Below, piece by piece: positions 1 to 5,686 of a stretch of DNA of 8,570 nucleotides (position 1 is its first letter; every line of letters starts with the position of its first letter). Source of the stretch: Bacteroidota bacterium (GTDB taxonomy: Bacteria > Bacteroidota > Bacteroidia > Flavobacteriales_D > Crocinitomicaceae); NCBI GenBank assembly GCA_016866375.1, contig VGMK01000078.1:1-8570 (forward strand), in the 5' to 3' direction. Made by a program: the position numbers and the translations under genes. The notes beneath the pieces were generated by a model. The model ran no database searches. It was not told the origin of the DNA and saw only the letters and a program-made list of their open reading frames with translations.

Positions 1-1
1 C

Positions 2-118
2 CAATGGTTTATATTTTTGATTACCGACTTTGACAATAAGTCCATGCGGTTCGATGACCTTGACTTTAGGCAGTACTTTTATGGTATTAAGCTAGTAATG
101 GGAAAGCGATTTGGTTAG
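2..118 (+). CDS. C-terminal end of an unidentified protein, possibly an outer-membrane beta-barrel (partial)
   Basis: An open frame enters from the left window edge and ends at a TAG at 116-118, giving 38 residues that start QWFIFLITDFDN and end KLVMGKRFG. The last 13 or so residues alternate hydrophobic and polar or aromatic side chains, as the closing strand of a Bacteroidetes outer-membrane barrel often does, but this is too little to assign a family. The frame has no internal stop and abuts the convergent GH16 gene exactly: its stop TAG and the opposite TAA share bases 116-117 within TTAG (115-118). That tight fit supports its being a real gene end rather than chance. The function is unknown. 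Confidence 0.5.
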   Translation, partial: QWFIFLITDFDNKSMRFDDLDFRQYFYGIKLVMGKRFG

Positions 119-1359
119 TGACTAATTTTTAATGCTTTTTCCCATACTTTTGTGCTGTATTCCAAACGCAAAAGATAATTCCCTGCGGGTAAATGCGATA
201 AATTGACCAATTGACTTTTATTGACCAACGTTTGAGAAAACTCAGAAGAAGTTTTGTTTCCCATTTGTGATAAACTCATATGAACAGCGGTAGAAACACC
301 TGCCAACGTCACCTGAACTACGGTTCCTTTATTTTTAGTGGGAAGAATCGAAATGAATCCTTCTTCTTTTTTTAAGTCCCTCTTTTTGTTAAGTCTCTGC
401 GGCTTTTCATTCTTATTCATAATTGCCATTTCCTTTTCATCCGATGCGTTTCGATCCGCATAAACTCCTTTATTGGGTTCGTAGTTTGTTTTCCATAAGC
501 GCACGTAATCAACCAAAAAAGTGTTTGGAAAAATTGTATTGGCATCTGGGCCGGGCTTAAAAGCCTGACCATTTGCTGCTACTGATGAATTTAGAATAAT
601 GTTCTGATCGGTAGCAAAATCACCCTCATAAATCCCTGTTGGCATACCATCCATAAAAAACACGATTCGCCCGGGCTCCCAATACCCTGAAAAGGTCACC
701 CACCGCTCGATGATGGGATATTCAGATTTTATCCATTTGCCGAAGCGAAGCCTAAATCCTAAAATATTTTTATATGTCTCTGCTTTTTTATCAGGATGGT
801 GTATGTCAATGTGGTAATTATCCAAACGCTCGCCTTTTAGCTCAGTAAAATCGATTTCATCTTTATTATTATGCCCAAAAGTCCAAAATGCTGGCCATAT
901 CCCTTTTTCTTGCGGAGCCTTCACGCGTGCCTCAAAATACCCATACCGAAAGTCTTCCTTGGAATAAATCGCCGACGTTAGGTAGTTGAGTTGTGCTTTG
1001 TTTCCGTCAATAATATGCTGGGCATTTTCTCTCTTGTATGCCTCTGTGAGCATCCAATCTGGAATTGTTAGCTTCCTGTCCGTTTTTGAAGTGCTCAAAC
1101 ATAAAAACCCGTTTTCTTGTCTCACCATTTCAGGGGAAGAAACCAAATTATCGCGCGTATTAAGTCCGCCCCAAGGATAATTGTCGTGCCACTTACTTAG
1201 GTCTAAAGCGTTTCCGTTGAATTCATCCCCAAAGTGGTAATAAAGAGTCTGAATACTGTCTTTTTTCACGCGCAACAGTAAAGGTTCTTTCAAGGACCAT
1301 TCTTGTGCAAATGCAACAGAAATAGCAAAACAGCTGATTAATACACAAATTATTTTCAT
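115..1359 (-). CDS. Secreted GH16 family beta-glucanase/galactanase-like hydrolase with a degenerate T9SS tail
   Basis: This 414-residue protein starts with a signal peptide (residues 1-19, MKIICVLISC..AFAQ). A GH16 beta-jelly-roll domain spans about 40-292. The family active-site motif is intact as EIDFTE: nucleophile E168, assisting D170 and acid/base E173. The ExDxxE spacing (beta-bulge type) is that of laminarinases, agarases and relatives rather than lichenases. Further GH16 landmarks are GYFEARVKAP at 140-149, WPAFW at 155-159 and the closing LVDYVRLWK at 282-290. A charged linker (about 293-334) leads to about 80 residues ending VNLSHLPAGNYLLRLEYS, which resemble a T9SS type A sorting domain although the usual PNP near its start reads LPT. 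The protein would therefore be exported to the cell surface or medium. Its start ATG overlaps the stop of the upstream ALDH (ATGA, 1356-1359), which suggests translational coupling. The polysaccharide substrate cannot be read from the sequence. Confidence 0.93.
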   Translation of the reverse strand: MKIICVLISCFAISVAFAQEWSLKEPLLLRVKKDSIQTLYYHFGDEFNGNALDLSKWHDNYPWGGLNTRDNLVSSPEMVRQENGFLCLSTSKTDRKLTIPDWMLTEAYKRENAQHIIDGNKAQLNYLTSAIYSKEDFRYGYFEARVKAPQEKGIWPAFWTFGHNNKDEIDFTELKGERLDNYHIDIHHPDKKAETYKNILGFRLRFGKWIKSEYPIIERWVTFSGYWEPGRIVFFMDGMPTGIYEGDFATDQNIILNSSVAANGQAFKPGPDANTIFPNTFLVDYVRLWKTNYEPNKGVYADRNASDEKEMAIMNKNEKPQRLNKKRDLKKEEGFISILPTKNKGTVVQVTLAGVSTAVHMSLSQMGNKTSSEFSQTLVNKSQLVNLSHLPAGNYLLRLEYSTKVWEKALKISH

Positions 1360-2798
1360 GACTTAATGAATATATTTTTGGCCTCCGTAAAAAAACGCAA
1401 CCCTTCCCAACCTCCTTCTCTTCCAATACCTGAGGATTTCATACCTCCAAATGGCGTGCGCAAATCCCTTACTAACCAGGCGTTGACCCAAACAATCCCA
1501 GCCTGCAGGTTATCAGCAACCCTATGTGCCCTTTTTAAGTTACTGGTCCACACCGTCCCAGCAAGCCCGTATTCTGTCGAGTTTGCCATTTTTAGTGCCT
1601 CCTCCTCTGTGTCGAAAGGAGTAATAGTTACAACAGGCCCAAAAATCTCTTCTTGATTTGTTCGGCACGTGTATTCCAATCCTTCTATTATTGTTGGTGC
1701 GACGTAGTAACCGTTTTCGTAGGGTGGTTTTAGTAAAACTCGATGACCACCCGTCAAAACCGTTCCACCCTCTTCCTTTGCTAAAGCGATATAACTTAAT
1801 ATTTTCTCCATGTGAGGTTTTGATACCACAGCACCAAGTTTGGCCTCGGGATCAGCAGGAAATGAAACTTTCAATCGGCTAACTTTCTCTACAAAGGCTT
1901 GCTTAAATCGCTTATAAAGTGGGCGTTCTATAAAAATTCTCGAACCGCATAAGCAAATTTGTCCCTGATTTGCAAATGAAGAACGCATAGTGGTACTCAA
2001 CATTTCGTCAAAATCACAATCCGCAAAGATGATATTGGCATTTTTTCCCCCTAATTCTAGGGAGAGCTTTTTAAACATTGGACCCGCTGTTTGAGCAATA
2101 TATTCTCCAGTCTTTGTTCCTCCTGTAAACGAGATTGCTTTTATTTTCGGATGCCTTACAATGGCGTCACCTACTTGTGCGCCCATACCGTGAAGAATAT
2201 TGAGAACTCCCTGGGGCATCCCCGCTTCTTGCGCTACTTTGCCTAAAAGATATGCGGTGTAAGGGGTTACTTCCGAAGGTTTAGCAATCACACAGTTTCC
2301 AGCGGCTAAGGCCGGAGCAATTTTCCATGAGAAAAGGTAGAGCGGTAAATTCCAAGGAGAAATACATCCTACAATTCCAATGGGCTTTCGTGTGGTATAA
2401 TTCACTCCGACTCCCTCCATGTAGTGCGATTCTGAAGCAAAATGAAGGATGGCCGTTGCAAAAAAATGAAAATTGGAGATCGCACGAGGAATATCTACTT
2501 GTGCTGCTAGCGATAATGGTTTTCCATTGTCTCGGCTTTCCGCGGCGACAAATTCTTCCATTCTTGTTTCAATCCCCACTGATAAGCGAATGAGAATCCT
2601 ACTTCTCTCCTCAACAGACATCGCACTCCAAATAGGATAAGCCGCTTCTGCTGCACTTACAGCGCAGGAAACGTCCTCGCAATCTGAGTGAGGAATTAGG
2701 CTGTAAACTTCACCGGTTGAAGGATCGTAATTATCAAAGTACTTTCCTGATGCAGGGGGACAATAAACTCCGTTGATAAAATTCTGTAGTTTTTTCAT
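1356..2798 (-). CDS. ALDH8-like aldehyde dehydrogenase, probably 2-aminomuconate (or 2-hydroxymuconate) 6-semialdehyde dehydrogenase
   Basis: This is a full-length 480-residue NAD(P)-dependent aldehyde dehydrogenase, cytosolic with no signal peptide. Catalytic features are intact: oxyanion N150 in SPWNLPLY, the SFTGG cofactor turn at 223-227, general base E248 in LELGGKN, nucleophile C282 in FANQGQICLC, and E384 in EEIFGP. By memory alignment it closely resembles human ALDH8A1, for example SSFANQG, KLSLELGGKN and PFGGMKSSGIGREG. The two arginines reported to hold the substrate carboxylate in that family (R109 and R451 of ALDH8A1) appear here as R105 in DIPR and R444 in WLVR. This supports oxidation of 2-aminomuconate semialdehyde in the kynurenine branch of tryptophan catabolism (called nbaE or amnC elsewhere), or the hydroxy analogue in meta-cleavage pathways. 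It is the first gene of a two-gene unit with GH16. No clear promoter: CAAATTTC at 2813-2820 reads GAAATTTG on the minus strand, one mismatch from TAnnTTTG. Confidence 0.92.
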   Translation of the reverse strand: MKKLQNFINGVYCPPASGKYFDNYDPSTGEVYSLIPHSDCEDVSCAVSAAEAAYPIWSAMSVEERSRILIRLSVGIETRMEEFVAAESRDNGKPLSLAAQVDIPRAISNFHFFATAILHFASESHYMEGVGVNYTTRKPIGIVGCISPWNLPLYLFSWKIAPALAAGNCVIAKPSEVTPYTAYLLGKVAQEAGMPQGVLNILHGMGAQVGDAIVRHPKIKAISFTGGTKTGEYIAQTAGPMFKKLSLELGGKNANIIFADCDFDEMLSTTMRSSFANQGQICLCGSRIFIERPLYKRFKQAFVEKVSRLKVSFPADPEAKLGAVVSKPHMEKILSYIALAKEEGGTVLTGGHRVLLKPPYENGYYVAPTIIEGLEYTCRTNQEEIFGPVVTITPFDTEEEALKMANSTEYGLAGTVWTSNLKRAHRVADNLQAGIVWVNAWLVRDLRTPFGGMKSSGIGREGGWEGLRFFTEAKNIFIKS

Positions 2799-2863
2799 CG
2801 CTTTCTGTTAAACAAATTTCGCAAAAGAATTTAAATAGACGTGCTAAAATAACATGGCTTGTG

Positions 2864-2871
2864 TAAATTTG
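2864..2871 (+). promoter_or_regulatory. Bacteroidetes -7 promoter element (TAnnTTTG) upstream of the mazG-like gene
   Basis: TAAATTTG is a perfect match to the Bacteroidetes -7 consensus TAnnTTTG. It ends only four bases before the ATG at 2876, so transcription would begin at or within a few bases of the start codon, implying a leaderless or nearly leaderless mRNA. No TTG stands 17-23 bases upstream, so the -33 element is missing or weak. The element is predicted from sequence only. Confidence 0.5.
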
Positions 2872-2875
2872 ACGT

Positions 2876-3217
2876 ATGAATGAAAACTTAACAATTCAAA
2901 GGGCACAAGAAATTGTAGACCAATGGATAAAAGGTGTGGGGGTTCGTTATTTCAATGAACTTACCAATACCGCGATACTGATGGAAGAGGTGGGAGAAGT
3001 GGCTCGTATCATGGCACGACGTTATGGCGAGCAAAGTGAAAAAGAGAGCGATAAAGATAAAGAGTTAGCAGATGAATTGGCAGATGTATTCTTTGTGCTT
3101 ATATGCCTTGCCAATCAGACAGGTATAAACTTAGATGAAGCACTCCAAAAGAATTTGGACAAAAAGACAAGACGCGATGGTCAACGACACCTCAACAACG
3201 CGAAGCTAAAGCGATGA
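2876..3217 (+). CDS. MazG-like nucleotide pyrophosphohydrolase
   Basis: This 113-residue protein has the single-domain all-alpha NTP pyrophosphatase fold of the MazG/dCTPase superfamily. The metal-binding signature is visible: EEVGE (E37, E38, E41) followed by ELADELADVFF, giving E67xxD70. These four acidic groups would coordinate magnesium for hydrolysis of an NTP or dNTP to the monophosphate and pyrophosphate. The C-terminal KKTRRDGQRH is also typical of short members. The length suits a single-domain MazG-like protein rather than the two-domain MazG of E. coli. The substrate is unknown; house-cleaning of non-canonical nucleotides is the usual family role. Its TGA stop overlaps the next ATG (ATGA, 3214-3217), so the two products are probably made in coupled fashion. 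Confidence 0.9.
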   Translation: MNENLTIQRAQEIVDQWIKGVGVRYFNELTNTAILMEEVGEVARIMARRYGEQSEKESDKDKELADELADVFFVLICLANQTGINLDEALQKNLDKKTRRDGQRHLNNAKLKR

Positions 3218-3750
3218 GCCTATCATTACTCAGTCTATTAAAAGCAGGAAACCATGTTATGGTGAAGGGACAGCCGGGAGATTATTTAACGGAACTCCCT
3301 GAAATATTAGCGTTTTTTGTGCCCAAGGCAGAAGAAGGTTCTCCTCGCGCCTTAATTTTGTGCAATTCTGACGATCAAGTACGAATAGTAGATGACTGCT
3401 TAAAAGAATTAGCCAAAAACTTGGATTTGACTGTAGATGTGGTAACAGAAAAGGGAAATAAACTGAAACAGCGCAATGACCTTTTCGATGGAACTGAAGT
3501 GATTATTGGTACAGTTAAACGCACCACAGAACTATACTTTCAGAACGGCTTTAACACGGGAAAAATTAAATTCTTCGCTGTTCTCGATGCTGACCAACTG
3601 ATGCGCCTTGGGATGAAAGGAAATTTAACACGATTGGCAGAAAGCCTCCCCAAATGCAGGGTATTGATTAGCGCGCTGAACACGGATGAAGAACGACTTC
3701 TCGATTTTCAAACACAGTTTTTTACCCCAATTAGTGAGGTGAAACTTTGA
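3214..3750 (+). CDS. Degenerate DEAD-box helicase-like protein (first RecA-like domain only)
   Basis: This 178-residue protein has the layout of the N-terminal RecA domain of a DEAD-box helicase. A strand enters a glycine-rich turn where Walker A should be (VMVKGQPGDYLTEL, about 16-28). A motif Ia-like strand follows (RALILCNSDDQV, 45-56), then VIIGTVKRTTEL (96-107) in place of the motif Ib GTPxR segment, VLDADQLM (123-130) in place of VLDEADxLL (motif II), and VLISAL (150-155) in place of SAT (motif III). The Walker A GK[ST] is absent and DEAD reads DADQ, so ATP hydrolysis is unlikely. The Q-motif and the whole second RecA domain are also missing, although the reading frame is intact. The gene is coupled to the MazG-like gene by a 4-base overlap. 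It could be a binding or scaffold pseudoenzyme. The domain reading is mine and has not been tested by a profile search. Confidence 0.68.
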   Translation: MSLSLLSLLKAGNHVMVKGQPGDYLTELPEILAFFVPKAEEGSPRALILCNSDDQVRIVDDCLKELAKNLDLTVDVVTEKGNKLKQRNDLFDGTEVIIGTVKRTTELYFQNGFNTGKIKFFAVLDADQLMRLGMKGNLTRLAESLPKCRVLISALNTDEERLLDFQTQFFTPISEVKL

Positions 3751-3774
3751 TTTCTTAGCAAGAGATGACAGATT

Positions 3775-3797
3775 AGGAGGAAATTGACTCCTTTTTC
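3775..3797 (+). terminator. Weak intrinsic terminator candidate after the mazG/helicase-like operon
   Basis: AGGAG (3775-3779) can pair with CTCCT (3788-3792) around an eight-base loop, and TTTT (3793-3796) follows. It lies 24 bases after the operon's stop codon, the expected place. With only five stem pairs it would be a weak terminator. Confidence 0.4.
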
Positions 3798-3846
3798 GTG
3801 CTTTCCTTGTACTCTAACTCAACTTTCTGTGAATTTGATAACCCAT

Positions 3847-3862
3847 GTTTGATATATCAAAC
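3847..3862. repeat. 16-bp perfect palindrome GTTTGATATATCAAAC
   Basis: The sequence equals its own reverse complement over all 16 bases. Allowing one mismatched pair, the symmetry extends to 3844-3865. A T-rich run (TAAATTTTTT, 3866-3875) follows on the + strand. It could be a DNA-binding dimer site, or an AT-rich hairpin that helps stop + strand transcription. No gene start lies close by, which argues against a classic operator. Confidence 0.6.
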
Positions 3863-3870
3863 TTGTAAAT

Positions 3871-3937
3871 TTTTTCACGGCGAACTATAAAGCTCACTTT
3901 ATGTAAACTTCTGTATTAAAAAAAAGGCCGTGAAAAA
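3871..3937. repeat. 11-bp inverted repeat overlapping the terminator stem
   Basis: TTTTTCACGGC (3871-3881) is the exact reverse complement of GCCGTGAAAAA (3927-3937), with 45 bases between. The right arm is also one side of the terminator hairpin of the minus-strand gene, so on a + strand transcript the two pairings would exclude each other. Confidence 0.6.
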
Positions 3938-3948
3938 TCACAGCCTTT
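3917..3948 (-). terminator. Strong rho-independent terminator of the thioredoxin-fold T9SS gene
   Basis: On the minus strand the RNA reads AGGCUGUGA, a UUUU loop, UCACGGCCU and then a U-run (from eight A's at 3918-3925 on the + strand). The nine-pair stem includes one G-U wobble that fits only in this orientation; on the + strand the same position is a C-A mismatch. It sits about 20 bases after the stop codon at 3970-3972. Confidence 0.88.
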
Positions 3949-3969
3949 CAATAATCTACGATTTTTTGC

Positions 3970-5631
3970 TTACTTAATTACTACATTTTTAGTAGTCGTT
4001 ATTCCATTCGAACGAACAGTTACAATGTAACTTCCTTTTGCTAGATTTTCAGTTCCAAAGGCTAAGGTTTGAGAACCAGAAGCATTGTTTAAATTCATCG
4101 TTGAAACAATTCTTCCTTGAATATCCATCAAAGAAACAACGTAATCAGCTGTTTTCGCATTGAATATAATATTAATCACGTCCGTTGCAGGGTTCGGAAA
4201 TACTTCAAAGGATACCTGCTCCTCTTCATCCAAACCGCTTGTACATGAAGTAGATGAAATCGAAATATCATCAATATAAATATTATTTCCGTAATTATTA
4301 TCATTGGTAAAACGAACAAACAGTGCTGCTGAGTTGCCATAACTGTTTAGGTTCACGCATTCTTGACGAAAATCACTGGCCGATGCTGGGGTAAATGCAC
4401 TTGATAAATTCGCACCTGTTGCTAATTGAGCATTTTCTTTTGAATAAACTTGAGTGAATGGCCCATCACAGTTTGTTGAAACACCAACTCTTAGTTTATC
4501 GTAATAAGTTGCGTCATAAGCCCTATTGGCTACTTTGAATAGCAATGAAGGATTTGACTGACCCGAAAGATTAAATGCTTTTGTTACAAAATGATCAAGC
4601 TCGCCTGTAAGCCCCGGTCCGTATTGATAAGTATTGATTTTCAACATACCGCCTAACGTTGCTACATGCTCCCAAGTAATATCATTGTCGGGATTTAAAA
4701 CTTGCCAATTCGCATAAGGAAATGCTGCGTTGCTGAAGTCTTGATTGGTATTTACGGCAACAGAGGATGTTGGGTCAATGTAAGATAAAGGCTGCGTTAA
4801 AGTTGAATTAGATGTATTGCCGTCCGTAGAGGTAATCGTTATGATAGCCGTTGCAGAACTTGTTAAATTAACTGTACCAAGATTTACCTGCGTAACAGCG
4901 TAAGTATTCAAGTTACCAGTCCAGTTGTAATTTATTGGAGAAGGAATTCCGGTTACAGAAATTGTTGCGCTCGTTAACGGTGTTGTTCCGTTATTTTGAA
5001 GCGTTACGCTTAAGTTAAAGCTAGAACAAGAAGTTGTTGTTCCGGTATATCCCATTAGAGCTGGGTCAATTGGTTCTGTTGCCGGCGGAGGACAAAGACC
5101 AACATAACTGTTTAGTAAAGACAAGGTTCCAATTGCTCCTGCAGTTCCTGATTTAAGAACTGTTCTATTCGGACAAATTACATACATAACAGGATAGTAG
5201 GGAATCTCTAGTCCTGAATTTTCAAATGATGCTGCTGTTGTTAAGTCGATAATTGGCATATTTTCACCTGTAACCCAATCTCCTTGAGTTTGGTCATTAC
5301 ACCCAGTAGAGCCATACAAGCAGGCCGTATTAGTTCCAACATCTCCTTCAATAAAAAATACCATGGCATCATTAGCCGTTGAATTTGGGCCATGAGCATT
5401 ATAGAAGTTGTTTAAAGCCCCAGTATTGTGGTAACTCCAGCATGGAGGACACCACGTTGCGGATACATCGATAACTACCGTTTTACCGGCATCAAGATAA
5501 TCGAATAAAGAATGTGAATTTCCATTGATATCAGTCAACGTGAAATTGTTTACCACAGTTCCAACTGGAGTTTGGGCATTTAAGCCACCTATTCCAATCA
5601 AAATTGCAGCGCTAAGTAATAATTTTTTCAT
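3970..5631 (-). CDS. T9SS-exported protein with an N-terminal thioredoxin-like (CPPC) domain
   Basis: The protein has 553 residues when started at the ATG at 5631, which begins a clear signal peptide (MKKLLLSAAI..GLNAQ, cut near 20). An open frame continues 52 codons upstream, but those residues do not look like a signal and overlap the divergent sirtuin gene. Residues 24-180 form a TlpA/AhpC-like thioredoxin fold: NFTLTDINGN, then ATWCPPCWSYH with redox pair C61/C64, and a likely cis-proline P147 in IPYYPV. Residues about 185-285 look like a repeated-strand CARDB-type domain (LSVTLQNNG, ATISVTG). Residues about 295-462 look like a jelly-roll of the cleaved-adhesin/MAM kind, ending NNIYIDDISIS. 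Residues about 474-553 are a typical T9SS type A sorting domain (FEVFPNPATD, MDIQGR, GSYIVTV). It probably acts at the cell surface in thiol-disulphide exchange; its partner is unknown. A strong terminator follows. Confidence 0.9.
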   Translation of the reverse strand: MKKLLLSAAILIGIGGLNAQTPVGTVVNNFTLTDINGNSHSLFDYLDAGKTVVIDVSATWCPPCWSYHNTGALNNFYNAHGPNSTANDAMVFFIEGDVGTNTACLYGSTGCNDQTQGDWVTGENMPIIDLTTAASFENSGLEIPYYPVMYVICPNRTVLKSGTAGAIGTLSLLNSYVGLCPPPATEPIDPALMGYTGTTTSCSSFNLSVTLQNNGTTPLTSATISVTGIPSPINYNWTGNLNTYAVTQVNLGTVNLTSSATAIITITSTDGNTSNSTLTQPLSYIDPTSSVAVNTNQDFSNAAFPYANWQVLNPDNDITWEHVATLGGMLKINTYQYGPGLTGELDHFVTKAFNLSGQSNPSLLFKVANRAYDATYYDKLRVGVSTNCDGPFTQVYSKENAQLATGANLSSAFTPASASDFRQECVNLNSYGNSAALFVRFTNDNNYGNNIYIDDISISSTSCTSGLDEEEQVSFEVFPNPATDVINIIFNAKTADYVVSLMDIQGRIVSTMNLNNASGSQTLAFGTENLAKGSYIVTVRSNGITTTKNVVIK

Positions 5632-5638
5632 AGTTGCT

Positions 5639-5671
5639 TTGTTTTTTAATTTGATAACAGTAGTAAATTTA
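5639..5671 (+). promoter_or_regulatory. Candidate promoter for the sirtuin gene
   Basis: TTG (5639-5641, within CTTTG), 22 bases, then TAAATTTA (5664-5671) fits the flavobacterial pattern TTG-N17-23-TAnnTTTG except for the last base. Transcription would start only about 10 bases before the TTG start codon at 5687. TAAATTTA is a palindrome and could also serve the divergent gene, but I see no TTG at the right distance on that strand. The whole divergent spacer is 55 bases. Confidence 0.38.
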
Positions 5672-5686
5672 ACACAATCTTTCCAA

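Noticed and set aside
1366..1882. Open frames on the + strand opposite the aldehyde dehydrogenase
   Set aside because: They have no recognisable motifs and lie entirely antisense to a gene with clear homology; they are by-products of its codon use. The same holds for other antisense frames at 986-1180, 2327-2593 and 6694-6932.
2813..2829. Minus-strand promoter candidates for the ALDH gene (GAAATTTG and TTCTTTTG)
   Set aside because: Each has one mismatch to TAnnTTTG and neither has a TTG at the right distance, so I did not list them as features.
5525..5686. Extension of the sirtuin frame upstream to an ATG at 5525
   Set aside because: The extra 54 residues do not resemble a sirtuin N-terminus and lie antisense to the signal-peptide region of the divergent gene; the TTG at 5687 gives the standard start.
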